Origin: Plantago major | Lineage: Eukaryota; Streptophyta; Magnoliopsida; Lamiales; Plantaginaceae | Direction: 5' to 3' | Assembly (NCBI GenBank): GCA_026545765.1 | Contig: CM048840.1 | Location: forward strand, 2,501,265 to 2,565,264 | Length of the DNA stretch: 64,000 bases | Part shown: positions 39,061 to 51,890 of the stretch, one piece after another | How positions within the stretch are numbered: position 1 is the first letter of the stretch | How the letters are laid out: every line of letters starts with the position of its first letter | Program-made: the position numbers and the translations under genes | Notes under the pieces: model-generated | The model's input: only the letters and a program-made list of their open reading frames with translations | Database searches by the model: none | What the model was told of the DNA's origin: nothing

Positions 39061-40073
39061 TATGGATTGGAATTGTTAATAGCTCAACCAGAGCTGTCCA
39101 ACTAATAAATTATCGGAGCTATAAACAACTTAATCAGAACATTTTAATTGTTAAAACGTCCGAACACATGATTTCCGATCATGTTTGAAGTCGATTTTAG
39201 TGTTTGGTTGATGTTTCACTTTGATTTAAAAGCTAAGGGATTTGTTTAAGGTTTTTAGAAAACCTATGGGTACTTGACAATGAAAAGTTACATCTTTTTG
39301 AAGGACTTAAATTGCAATTGGTTAAACCTAGCAAATAAAAAGAAAAGTTTTTTTTAAAAGTTTTGTAAATAAATTTATATGAGATTTAGCAATTTTATTA
39401 AATGTAAGAAATCTACTTTGCAGCCCAAAACAATTTTACTTAGCTGAAATCATTTTTGTGGTTATGATTAATTCAAACCAAATTGGTTTTCTCATCTCAT
39501 TCTTCTGAAAGATTGATTTTGCAATCACCGTCGAAGAAATCACCGATTCATTGTCATCGTTAATTCACTATTTCTCGATCAATCTGATCCCATTCATCTA
39601 TTTCTGCATTTTGCTATTCGTGCTTAGATAGTTCATTCGCTCCACCCTAGATTCTATATTACCCGTCGATTCCGCAATTATCCAAACTGATGATGTGATC
39701 GACGGTGATGTGATTTAACACATCATATATATTACCATTGATACCGCAATTACGATGATCTACTACTAATTTCAGCCAATCACGCAAATCTTCGCTCCAC
39801 CCCTCGAATCACCAGCATGCTGTTGCATTAAGTTAATGATGGAATAAAGCGAGTGAGATTTTGATTGAATTTAATAAATTAAATGCTCTAATTTATTTAT
39901 TTAATTTTATCTTATTTATTAAATTTATATGTTATATTAATAAAATAAATTATTTAATTAATAATAATATTCAAGATTGATCTCTATGGATTCGTCTTGT
40001 CAAGACGAATTCAAATATATGTTCAAAATATTTTTATAATTTTTGTAGATAAAGTTATATGAGATATAAAAAA

Positions 40074-40998
<925 letters not shown>

Positions 40999-43900
40999 CT
41001 ATGATTTGATCACACCTAGCGTTTGAGCTTCAAGAGAAACCGTATGCATAACATCTCCGATATGAAGAGCATGATCTCCCATTGGAATTCTTCGAACTCC
41101 AGCTGGATCGACAACGCTAAGATACTTACAAACGTGAACCTTGACGACTACCCTCTCCTGTCCACCGGCAGGTACGAACACTTTTTGAAACGCCACCAGT
41201 TGCTTATGCGGAGCCCAATGGACTCCTGGTGGGCTCGAAAAGACCAACAATGTGTGTGTTCCATCTTTCGAGCCTGTGTTTCTTACATCGACACCTAAGC
41301 TGAGTGATAACTTGTCACACCTGGCATGTGTCACCCGGATTAAGCTGGTTGGTTCGATCGTGCCGTTGGAATGGTGGTGTCCTTCGATTGGGACGCTAAA
41401 CAACTTTGGTGCATCGGCAACTGTGTACAGAAAGTTAGTGTAGCTCATTCCATGGCCGAATGGGTAGACGACAGGTCCTTTGTAGAATCTGTAAGTCCTT
41501 CCAGGGTAGTTAGCTGATGGGTTTGATCTCATGTCCATTGTTGTCATTGGCAATTTGTCAAGGTATTGTTGTGGATACCAGGTCATTGGAAGCTTACCAC
41601 CTGCAAAGTGGTACAGAAAACCATTTCTTACAAGCTGAATACAAAGATTAACTTGTTATACAAGTATTGATGTACTACTGAACATATAAATTACCTGGAT
41701 TATGGGTTCCGAAAAGGATATCAGCGATTGCTGCACCACCAGCTTGGCCAGGATACCCGACCCACAATATGGCACCAATCTTGGGGTCATCTTTGGCAAA
41801 TGAGATATCAACTGGACCACCACTCATCAACACCAAAATGGTTGGACCTCTTGAGGCCGCGGCGACCTTAGAGATGAGCTCTTGTTGATGCCCCGGAAGT
41901 AGCAGCCCTGCTCTGTCTCTGAACTCTGCCTCAATAGATTGGTCCAATCCCATTATCAAAATAGTTGCATCGGCTTGACGGGCAGCTTGAATGGCTCCAC
42001 CAAACAAGTTGTTGTTTTCACAAGATACGTTGGCACAACCTGGTTGGTGAGTGGTCCTCGTGTACTTCCCTATTCCTTGTAACGGTGTTGTGTATCCACA
42101 AGCTACACCTGTATTAGTAAAAAAAATATTCAGTTATCATGCAGTGTAGAAAACTAGTTTGATCTCTACTGTTATGCGAACAAGTAGATAATCTGAGCAT
42201 GGCATTGCATGTACTAACCAGCATAATTGCCAATCATCGTTTCAGTGACATCTGAATTCGGTCCTATAACTGCAATAGGGTGGTGACGACGTGCAGAAAG
42301 AGGCAATACAGGCCCTTGATTTTTTAGCAACACAATGCCCTGTCTGGCGGCTTCGAGGGCAAGTTCTTGGTGGGCAGGGCTGCACACATCTTTCGGGCCA
42401 AGGTTACCGTAGGGCTGGGCTGATGGTTCTCCATCAAACATTCCTAGTCTCATCTGAACTCGGATGGTATTGCTCAAAGCTCCGTTGATATCTGGCTCGT
42501 GCAGTAGTCCTCTTTGTACTGCATTCTCGGTATGGTCCGCGAGGAAAGACCCACAGTCCAAATCCAAACCTGAAAAATCACTCTATATTAGTAACACACC
42601 AGTTGACATATTAAAGATCAAAGACATGTTCCATGTTTATGTGTCAGTAACCTGCTTTAATTGCATCTGCAGCTGATTCCTCTGGTGTAGATGTATAATG
42701 TTGGTTTTCATAAAACACGCCCACGGAGTCACAATCAGAGACAATGTACCTAGTAGAATCAATTCAAAAGTAAACTCAGTGAGTCGAAACAGCGTAACGT
42801 CCCAAAGGAAATTCATCACCTAACACACTTTTTGAAAATGTGTAGAGAAACAGAACATACCCATCAAGATGCCAAGCACCCCTAACAGTTCCACGAAGCA
42901 GGTCAGGATCAGCACAAGTAGGAACACCGTTCACTTGATTGTAAGAGCACATCACACTCGCAACATTACCATCCATCACACAACTTCTAAAGGGAATGTC
43001 AAATGTATCTTCACTGTCCTGTTTGCTTACCTGCATAATTTCAAGCCCCCATTAAGCTAACTGTGCTCAACAGGATCCTAGCAGTATTTACTACCAAAAT
43101 CTTGATGATCATGTTCATTCACTACTCCGTTTCAATTAGTTACTGATAAGTTATTGCTATTTTTATGGCAATTTCGTGTGATATTACATTTTTATGATAA
43201 GTTATTGCTATTTTTAATATAACTTGTCCTATTTATAATTAGTAACACCCATTTCAATTTATGCCTCTGCCCCTGAGTGACTTCTTACAGCTCAAGATAT
43301 ATGAAAGTGTCAAAATCAGTTCTTAATAGTATAGTATTTGATTACAAATAAAAAGAAATGTCAAGAAGTTGAGACTGTACATTCAAATAGCTAGCTTGAT
43401 TACACTACATTTAAAGTTAGTACTAGTACATTTTAACCGAGATCGTTATCCTAGTGTTATATAACACGCCAATTTGGACCATGCTACATGAGTATTGGGT
43501 AGTAACCTACTAACCTTAAATTATTAGACTGGGACCTATCTGCGTCATTAACTCATTACCATGTTACGATTTAATTTAAAACAGTATTATTGTCACTAAG
43601 CCAATGAACAATTAGTCTCACGTGTAATGTCTAATAATAATGACACAACACAACAACACAACAATACCATACGTCCATACCATACCATAACAAAAAAATG
43701 CGCCATACCTTAGCATTGAAGTGGAACCTATCCGTACCAGCCCAATTATCAAGATCATACGCGGTAAAGTGCTTGCAACAAGCCGCCACCTTCAGCCGGT
43801 TACTTCCGTCGTCTCCCTGCAGACCCTTCACATACGCAGCCGCATAATTGGCGGCAACCACAGGGTCTTCGCCCGGAGTCTCCTGTCCCCGGCCCCACCT

Positions 43901-45109
43901 CGGGTCGCGGAGAATATTTACATTTGGGCTCCAAAATGTCAGGCCTGCCTGACCTCCATTGTACATTGCACGGGCCTCGTCTGACACTACCTGAGGAAAA
44001 TGGGATATTTTGGGTCGTCAGTTTGGGCCATAGTTTTTCTATGTGGGCCCAATAGACCATATCGAGGATCCATGGTTTTGATTGGTTAGTTTCTTGGCAA
44101 CTTGCAGTGAGAGTGATGTTTATTTTTGTTCTTACAACTTTAATTATGCGCTATAAAGTTCTGTTATAAAATAGTGCGACCTTATCTTATCTTTGGAGTT
44201 GTTTTTCTACGTTGTATGTACCCACTCCGCTTTTAATTATTGGGTTGTAGAAATTGTCACTAAATTGTTTTTAGTATTTACAATTTGGCCCCACCAAAGT
44301 TCGAATCCTAAGTCCTGCCCCTGTGTATACTTGTATTGAAAGTAGAGTTATTTTCGGGTACGAAAAATGCATTTTGATCATAACATGCATGGTTCAATCA
44401 TAAAGAATACGATTTACAAATTCCATATAAAATTAACATGTTGGGGAAAGTTTTATAAGTTTCTTTCTCATCCCATTCCCAAGAAACTTATCTTCTTCGA
44501 AAATGGATCCGGTCCATACCAATGACCATAGTAGCATCTTTTAATATATGCCATGAGTGGTGACTCTTTAAAAATGTACCATAGCATCTGAACTATTTAC
44601 GTGCAAATAGTAAGGAAAGTGCACTACCCTAGTGATATGCAAATAACAATGTGTCAATGTACATGACATTAATTGCATATTTATCAAAAAGTTGTGCCTA
44701 AAATAGCAAGTAATCTTACATTCCCAATAGCTTGCCACAAGGAAGCATTGAACGATGCAGCTGTCAGGATGACCTGAGGGAAGCTCGTGGCACCCGGAAA
44801 CTGGCCGCCGAATTTCGTCCCAAACCCGACATTCGAGACACCATGAAGCGCCTCCGACCACCACTCGTACCCCTTCATGCCTAGCCGTGGCACTGCAGCT
44901 GCATTGTTTACCAACAGCCTAACTTTCTCCTGCATTGTCAGCCGCCCGATCAGGTCGTTCACTCTATCCGTTACGTTCAAGTCCGTTCGACAGAACGGTA
45001 GTGTTTTTGTTAGTGAGTCTTTCGGGTCGCAGGCAAATGGCTCTCTGGCTGAAACAGCCATTGAGAGAGATAGTAAGAGTACAGTGAAAAGAATGGTGTT
45101 TCTCCTCAT
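40999..45109 (-). CDS. BXL: Beta-D-xylosidase (GH3), secreted, BXL-type
   Basis: Seven exons join in phase with GT-AG borders: 44720-45109, 43709-43990, 42861-43030, 42652-42749, 42219-42569, 41695-42108 and 40999-41600. This gives 768 codons, the normal length of plant BXL proteins. A signal peptide ([21 protein letters not shown]) precedes REPFACDP, so the product is secreted to the wall. The GH3 N-terminal barrel includes [41 protein letters not shown] and IVSDCDSV, where D286 is the expected nucleophile. The second alpha/beta domain covers about residues 390-560 ([22 protein letters not shown]). A C-terminal fibronectin-III-like domain follows [12 protein letters not shown]. The family removes terminal xylose, sometimes arabinose, from xylan and arabinoxylan in the secondary wall. 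The start at 45109 is the first ATG of the frame. It is intact, with no rival interpretation. Which BXL paralogue it is cannot be decided here. Confidence 0.97.
43120..43260. repeat. MITE-derived fragment in xylosidase intron 2
   Basis: CTACTCCGTTTCAATTAG begins the segment and a 21-bp stretch around TGATAAGTTATTGCTATTTT occurs twice (43143 and 43196). It lies in the intron between exons 2 and 3 and does not affect the splice sites. Confidence 0.45.
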
Positions 45110-45189
45110 TTTGTTGTTGAGGAGAAGCAAAGAATTGGAGGGTTTTACAAGTTTAGGCTAGTTGTTGTGTGAAGTAAGGAATGTGTTGT

Positions 45190-45202
45190 GTTATATATAG
45201 GG
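45190..45202 (-). promoter_or_regulatory. TATA box of the beta-xylosidase gene
   Basis: Minus-strand CCCTATATATAACACAAC lies about 85 bp before the ATG, leaving a leader of roughly 55 bases. The leader is CA-rich. Confidence 0.7.
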
Positions 45203-45371
45203 AGGATTGGGAAGGGGAGTTTATGGGCATTGATGAGTGATGTTGGAAGAACATAATGCTCTTCAACTGTCTTGGCTCCAGGTAGATGAAAGAGAAAAAG
45301 AAATTTGCAACTTGCAACTTGCAAGCAAAAGATAACAAATATATGCACTCAGATGGAATTTTTACTTTCAA

Positions 45372-47902
45372 AAAATTGTGGTAAAAGTTGCAACTTGCAT
45401 TTTGATTCCAGGATAAGATGATCTACCAGTGTTTTTTTTCTATAATTTCAGGATTTTATAATTTTTATTTACTCATGTTACGTTTCTATATTTTATTGTC
45501 TTTAAAAAAATAAAAAATGCCATGACATTTTTGCCTTTAAGAATCTCATTAACTCTCATTCTACGAAAATTGTGTGAGTTTGACTGTAAATTAGTGCGAA
45601 TGTCTCATTTACTGTCAAGTTAGTGTGAATGTTTCATTTACTCTTGACATTAAGCAACATTGCTTCTTTTTTAACTGACTAGAAAATTTTCAGTTTTATT
45701 AACTGTGCATTTGAGTACTTTTATTGTGAACAATTAAATCAATTTCTTATGCAATAGCCAACTATCAGATCCCATCCCTCTGGATAATACTAACATTACT
45801 CACTCCGCCTTAGAGAACTTACATCAATCGATTTTTGACACGAAGATTGAATCAACTCAGTCCAAGTACATAAATGAAAGGGCTCCATGTACAACTACTA
45901 GATTTCAAGAGAGTATGGTGTCGATGTAAAGTGCATGCTCTGTTGGTTACAGAGCCACTGCATAACATATCTCTGGTCTGTGATCTGTGGGTATGTATAC
46001 AAATAAAATACTTTTAAAAGCCACATGGCGAAGTTTCATTGGTGAAGGGATGGCGAAACACCATTGGTCATAGGTTGGCAAAAACAATTAACATGATATT
46101 GGAAAGCACAGAGTGTGTGACATGACATGATATGATATGATATGTGTTGGAGCAAATTGCATGTAATTTAATGTATGAAAACAGAGTAATGCTATTTTCA
46201 TGCGTCATGTATTCTGAGTGAAGGCAGTATGGAGCAATTTGTGTTCAAGACTTCAAGATCAGTCATTATAATAACATTTGGGAGCTTATTATTCATATTT
46301 TATCCGCTGCCAAGATTTACTTTCAGATTGGAGATTTTTCTCGTGATATAGCTAACATGTTTTTTTTTTTTTCCATTTATGTAGATTATAGAGCATAAGT
46401 CATACTTCCAGGCACACGTTAGTGATATGGGCATCTAACATCGGGTATCTGTCCGCGTGCACGCATTTTTCCCTGAGGCAGCCCAGTAAGTGCTTTTGAA
46501 ACATTAGCAGACACCACAGATCTGTTTAGCAAGACTAAGTCGATCAGTAGTTACCTGGAAGTTGGCTATCTAATTATCTCATAAGGTAGTTGAAATAAGA
46601 GCTGATAAATAGACTGAATTAGAAGGGTCACGTATCAAATCAAGTAGCTAATCAGACAAAGACTGTTCTTCTATGGTTCAGGTTCGCCTTTGCAACTAGA
46701 AGGTCGAATTGTTGTCTGTGTACTCAAGATATTAGTTCGATAAAGTTGCCACATAGCAATATGCTTCTCGTAACTTTGCTTGGAGATTCAGAAAGAGTCC
46801 CTTTGCAAAACTGTAAAGCAGGGGCTACTAGTATGTTTTTTTTCTCTCTCTACTCAGCCAAAAGAGTTGTCACTTGTTATATTAAAACCTTATTTATTGT
46901 CTTAAACCACAGTACTTTTCGAGATGTATTGTACTAAGATTGAGTTGTTTATTAAGCAACACCATTGAGATTAGGAAAATCATCACCAACTTTCAATTAA
47001 TCATGTATGGGCCCAAAATAAGAGAAAAAGTCAGGGGGAACACTCATATCAAAATGAAGCACAAGCCAACCCTCAAATTTACGTAAAGGCCTTGTATAAT
47101 AGTATTTCCCTCATTATAACTTTGCTTGAAAGAGATGGCAACATACCTAAAGCGAGTGCCTGCATTACATGGTATTGCTATCCGGACGTTTTATCTCATT
47201 CAGTTATGATTCCTCCACGAATCTAGAAGGATGCTCGAGTTTCCCCTTGATCAGTTCTTTCTGATTAGAAATGAGAGGAAGACAAAATTGTTACTCAAGT
47301 TTCATCTTAATTAGTAGTTTATGATGGACTAGTAGATAGGCATTATTATTGAATATTGGTACACATTTTGTTATGAGTGGTCCCTGCTTTAGCTGAAAGA
47401 CACTAATTATCTCATTCCCATTCAACAGGGGGATTTTGATTCCCAGACTGTCTAAACCTGCACAAGTAAGATATACTATTTGAGTGACATAAGTATACAC
47501 TTGAGCTATACGGTTTCTGGACCACGCTTTATGAACTTAATGGTATAGCTCAAGAATATGCTTCAAATAATATCACCGTAAAGATGGATCACATACCCTA
47601 GTTTCAACTGAATTGTTCAGGTATAACAGCAAAGAAATCACCAGCGAAGACTGTCACAATTCTTTGACTAAACGAATAAGCAACCCTATGATAAATATGA
47701 ATGGGTTGGCAATATAGAGAAATTAAAAGGAAATCGAGGAACTGGTGCAAGAATGTTGCTGAGAATAGAAAACTAGATATTACTGAAAAGGTTTTCCAAA
47801 GAGTACACCTAAAAGTAAAGATCTCTAGGGGAGTTTTTTTTAAAAAAAAAGAAAGAGGAAATACAGAGCCATTAATAGAAGATAATATATAGTTTTACCA
47901 CC
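45372..47902. other. Intergenic or untranslated exons of the small gene
   Basis: Mostly AT-rich. GC-richer islands at 46390-46560, 46745-46835 and 47130-47220 show splice-like borders on the minus strand, for example CTTTAG|GTATGTTG near 47146, but no convincing coding frame. They could be downstream untranslated exons of the unit at 47.9-50.4 kb. Confidence 0.35.
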
Positions 47903-48119
47903 CTATTTTCTGAGTCTTGAAGAACCTGGACCATCAAATGCATCTTTCTTCTCCATAGGCATAGATGCAGTGCAAGTTTTCAACCTGTGGTGATATGGTG
48001 CACTTTATGAGTATATTAAAAGACACAATGCAAGGAATCGCGAATTGTGACAGTGCGACACATGAGAGAAGGCAAAATACTCTTTTGAGTATAAAATATA
48101 TAAATACAAGTTTTCAAAT

Positions 48120-48535
48120 TTCAACTTCAAGAACTTAGCCAGACATACTCAACAACTCAATTCAATTCAAAAGAAAAAATAGTATACAAATGTCATGCAC
48201 AGTTTGGTTCCCAGTAAATAAATTAAATATCAAATTCAAAATTTGCTCCTCCGACATCTACTTATTAATGCTAGCTTGTCTTTAACCTTTTCCCCTGCTT
48301 GTTGCAGTTGTCTCTTAAGAAGAAGCATACAGAAGTTTCAACTTCAACGAACTAAGCCCAACATACTCAACAACTAGATTCTGTTCGATGAAAACTGCAT
48401 ACAAATGTCATGCAAATTTTGGTTACCAGTAAACAAATTAAACAATTAGTATCAGATTCAAAATTTGATCATCCGACATCTACTTATTATGCTAACTTGT
48501 CTTTACCCTTTCCCCCTACTTCTTGTTTAAGTGTT
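48120..48535. repeat. ~215-bp imperfect tandem duplication in an intron
   Basis: 48120-48315 and 48339-48535 share CATACTCAACAACT, ACAAATGTCATGCA, TTTGGTT(C/A)CCAGTAAA and CCGACATCTACTTATTA. The copies are clearly diverged, so the duplication is old. Confidence 0.8.
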
Positions 48536-49385
48536 GTTTATAAACCAAATAACTGATTTCATACAGAAAGCTACAAGGTAATCCCAAAACATATGCTCTG
48601 ATTTGGGGCCTTCAAGAGCTGGATACAGTCCACATGTGTCTATAATTGCCAGATATTATGAAATCGATCTACCTTAAATCCTTAATTAAACAAGGAATTA
48701 ATACTAAGAACCGTAAGTACATCACAGGACTTGAGAATACGAGAACTGGTAAAGGTTTACATTCTTAAGATAGGACCTGAAAGTACACCTCTGATCAATA
48801 CTCTCTCTGCTAATGTTATCTGCAATAAAAGCTTTGACATCATTGTCTGCAGCTGCTATGCCAATTCAGCTAGCACAAATCCAAACCTTGCAGCTGATAA
48901 ATGCCAAGATCGGGTCACATTGTAAAAGACAATCAGGCATTTCTTATACTAAGGAGCTAACTGAAATTTGAATGCCTAAATCCTAATCAGATAGCTCGGA
49001 GAACTCAAAGTGGATTGTCAACTACAAATAAGAGAGGTAGGGGAGGCCACCTGCTTAAAAATTAATTTACACTTGTCTAACCTCCATTTGTGATGTATAA
49101 GTTAGACAAGGAATAATTAAAGGAACAAAAGCACAAATATACAAAATTTAAGTCTTTTATGATGTTATCACAAACCAAGTTTATCGAGAAGTGGAGATTC
49201 TAGGAGTATTACCTATTAATTGTTAAATCCTTCTGTAAGCATCTTGTTTAGCAGTGCCAAACCTCTGGAAAAATATGTTGCTGTGAGAATACTCTCAGAT
49301 TAGTCGTGGAAACATACGTTGTTGTGAGAATACTCTAAAACAATCAACCTATAAAAGCCTTAAAATAGGTGCAGAAAAGAAGTGA

Positions 49386-49555
49386 GGAACTAATAACACA
49401 TGCATCTTGAAAAATTTGCCCAATCATTTAAGCAGATTATGTATTTATCAGTGGACTTGAAAACATTCTAGGAACTAATAACACATGCATCTTGAAAAAT
49501 TTGCCCAATCATTTAAGCAGATTATGTATTTATCAGTGGACTTGAAAACATTCTA
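49386..49555. repeat. Perfect 85-bp tandem duplication
   Basis: 49386-49470 (GGAACTAATAACACATGCAT to AAACATTCTA) is repeated without a mismatch at 49471-49555. It lies in an intron of the small gene, about 40 bp from the 36-bp exon. Confidence 0.97.
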
Positions 49556-50450
49556 GTAAGTCCAACAGAACATGACAGATAACATCAAGACACATACATC
49601 CTAGGAGAATAAGCAGTTTCCTGGTCAAACCATCTGAAACATAAACAACACACAACAAAGGCCAGACGAGCATATAATCATCACTGTTCAACGAAATGTT
49701 TTATCGGAATACAAAATCATTCAGTATCTCTTACTCAATTTCCAGTTATAGATTATCAACAGAACACAGTGGAATATCTGTATCGCTTACCACTGCTGGG
49801 ATGCAGCTATCCTCACTGTCGTCTTCAGATGTTAATTTAACAAAGTCAACCTCCATGCCAGAAGGACACCCCTATGCCATTTCCAGATTTTCTAACCAAT
49901 CCGGATTGCTGCAAATATGTAATATCAAAACAAGGCACACAGCACACTTGTTGATTCGGAAGATTGAAGTATTGAACTGAAGGCAACATAAGCTAGCAAA
50001 AATCAACAAAACAAACATACTCAGTAAAACACAATAAGACCTTAAGCTCAACTAAAACGCAGCTAACCAAATAAGCTGAACTAATTATCAATGAGATAGC
50101 GAAAAATGTGACTCGCTCTTCAGCGAAAAATAAGCTGAACTAATTAACAAGCAATACAAATCAGAATATTCAGAAAATACCTTCCCCAAAATACAATCAA
50201 CGGAAATATCAACATCAGAAAATTGCTTCCTCATTAGCCACAAACAACATGTATTGAATCGATAGATACATGGTGAACAATAGAGTAATTAACTTCACAG
50301 TGAACTGAACAGAAGAAGCCATATATGAATTTAGAAAACCACTACCCTTATCTGGAACCCAACCGTGGAGAAGACGGACCAGTTTTTGGATTTTGAAATG
50401 GCGAATAACTTCCTGAATTGGTCGAAATTGGAAAATTAGCTCTGGTTTTC

Positions 50451-50460
50451 CGTTTTATAC
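50451..50460 (-). promoter_or_regulatory. TATA box of the small minus-strand gene
   Basis: GTATAAAACGG on the minus strand lies about 105 bp before the first splice donor (50346/50345). Initiation would be near 50425-50430. Confidence 0.5.
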
Positions 50461-51213
50461 TTAATTCAACATATTTGCAGATTACTCACACAACTATCTT
50501 GGATTTGGTATCTAGGGGCATCAAATGGAAAATTGGTTCGATTTTGATATATCATTATCCGGTGATAATTTACAATGATAAATGTGTTTGACGTGAATTA
50601 TTTGAAATTAAGAATGTCGAGTCGACGAAAAAAACGAGACCTGATGTTGATTTAAGCAAAAAAAAATAGTATGAAAACGTAAAGGAACATTCCAGTCGCA
50701 CCTAATGTGAGTGCACCTAAAGCGATGTACAAAATGTACATGATAATGGTTCGAATATAAAATTGGCAATTTTAAAATGGTTTTATATTGTTATTATGAA
50801 TTGAATTTATTCGAGAATGGTCTACTTCAATATAGTTTCATGAAGGAACCATTTCAAAAGGTTTGTTCAATATTAATTTTTTTATCAATTAAATTCTAAT
50901 TTGAATACAAATTAATTTTAAATGTGTATTGGTAAACTTCAATTTAAGTATCTAATGAAACATTACTTAGTATTACTGCATGAACATAATTTACATATAT
51001 ACACCTTGAACAAGTCATAATAAACTCACAAGATGATTACATTATCATGTTTAGATAACATTGCATAATGCTAAACACAAACCAAACACATCATAAAAGA
51101 TCGATCTTCTAGGCCACTTTCATAATGTCACATTAACATATATAGCAGTGCTAATTAAAAACCAAACCATACTAAACTTAATTAAACACGAACAATTAAA
51201 ACTCGCAGATTAA
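50461..51213. other. Intergenic, 3' flank of the PADRE gene
   Basis: AT-rich without a supported gene. The 3' UTR of the minus-strand PADRE gene lies in the upper part. Confidence 0.5.
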
Positions 51214-51780
51214 TCACATGGAAATCAACCAATGACGAACTTTAGCCTTAATAGTCTTCTCCTTAATCGTATCCAAACTAGGCTTCCACCCTTTCCCTGA
51301 TATCTGCCTGCTCAAAAACTCCGGCCTTCCCTCCAAAACATCACTAAAATAGTCCGATTTCGACTCTTCCTCGACCAAACAATCCTTACCATTCAAGACT
51401 ACATCATTCTGTCTACCTGCAGCAGGGCAGATTCTCACAAACAGGGGCAAAACCCCCGTGCAAGACAAGAGCGCGTTCGACTTGAGAATAGAATTCGTGT
51501 TCATCAAAAGCTTCTGTGCTTGCTCCGAAGATAAAGCCGGTTTGCCTTTTCTTACAGGAAGCATTATGTAGAGCTTCTTCATGTCGAGTTTCTTGTCAGC
51601 GGGTAAGGGCGTTGGCTTTTTCCCGTTTATGACCGGTTGAAACTCGACGACAACTTGTTGAGGGTGTTCCAGCATTAGTTCTGCCACAGTGAGCGGTTCG
51701 TCGTAGTTGAAGACAGCTCCGTTGGAGAGAATGACCTTCCCGGTGGAGTCGGGGTGGCAGTGGGAGGCGGAATTGCCCAT
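51214..51780 (-). CDS. PADRE / DUF4228 domain protein
   Basis: Uninterrupted 188-codon gene. The N-terminus MGNSASHCHP has a myristoylation-type Gly2 and a likely palmitoylated Cys, so the protein may attach to membranes. The PADRE (DUF4228) domain covers about residues 13-125: GKVILSNGAVFNYDEPLTVA, AELMLEHPQQVVVEF, then LDMKKLYIMLPVRKGKPALS and SSEQAQKLLM. The C-terminal part has SDYFSDVLEGRPEFLSRQIS and GKGWKPSLDTIKEK, the conserved tail of this plant-only family. Members respond to pathogens and abiotic stress and their biochemical role is unknown. The length and single exon are typical. The start at 51780 is the first ATG and it preserves MGN. Intact, on the same strand as the other genes but too far away to be co-regulated in an obvious way. 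Confidence 0.93.
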   Translation of the reverse strand: MGNSASHCHPDSTGKVILSNGAVFNYDEPLTVAELMLEHPQQVVVEFQPVINGKKPTPLPADKKLDMKKLYIMLPVRKGKPALSSEQAQKLLMNTNSILKSNALLSCTGVLPLFVRICPAAGRQNDVVLNGKDCLVEEESKSDYFSDVLEGRPEFLSRQISGKGWKPSLDTIKEKTIKAKVRHWLISM

Positions 51781-51880
51781 GGTGTGGTGGTGGAGAGGTT
51801 AAGGGATTGGGAGATGGTTTAAATTTAGTGAAGGGAGGTGTGAGATTAAATGTTGATAGTAAAAGCATGCGTTTTGTAAG

Positions 51881-51890
51881 GTTTTATATG
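51881..51890 (-). promoter_or_regulatory. TATA box of the PADRE gene
   Basis: CATATAAAAC on the minus strand lies about 100 bp before the ATG, giving a leader of about 70 bases. Confidence 0.65.

Larger units (their letters stand above)
47903..50430 (-). pseudogene. Small multi-exon gene, unresolved or decaying
   Basis: A TATA box is followed by a leader exon ending at 50346. Exon-like segments with AG/GT borders follow at 49791-49908, 49598-49633, 49213-49264 and 47903-47984. Protein-like frames include NPDWLENLEMA, a stop, then MEVDFVKLTSEDDSEDSCIP from ATG 49856. The 36-bp exon reads WFDQETAYSPR and joins in phase to the last exon, LKTCTASMPMEKKDAFDGPG then SSRLRK and stop. The 52-bp segment reads GLALLNKMLTEGFNN and stop. 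The second exon ends in phase 0 but the third needs phase 2, so the full frame does not connect, and TAG interrupts the second. It may be a short acidic protein with alternative splicing, or a frameshifted gene. I do not recognise the family. Confidence 0.45.

Noticed and set aside
45110..45130. A start for the xylosidase seven codons upstream of ATG 45109
   Set aside because: The codon at 45130 is TTG, and the signal peptide begins naturally at the ATG at 45109.
49213..49264. The 52-bp segment as a constitutive exon of the small gene
   Set aside because: Its frames stop inside it, and skipping it gives a perfect phase join between the 36-bp exon and the last exon. At most it is an alternative exon.
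51596..51868. A 90-codon minus-strand frame overlapping the PADRE start
   Set aside because: It is an out-of-frame shadow of the PADRE gene and its leader.
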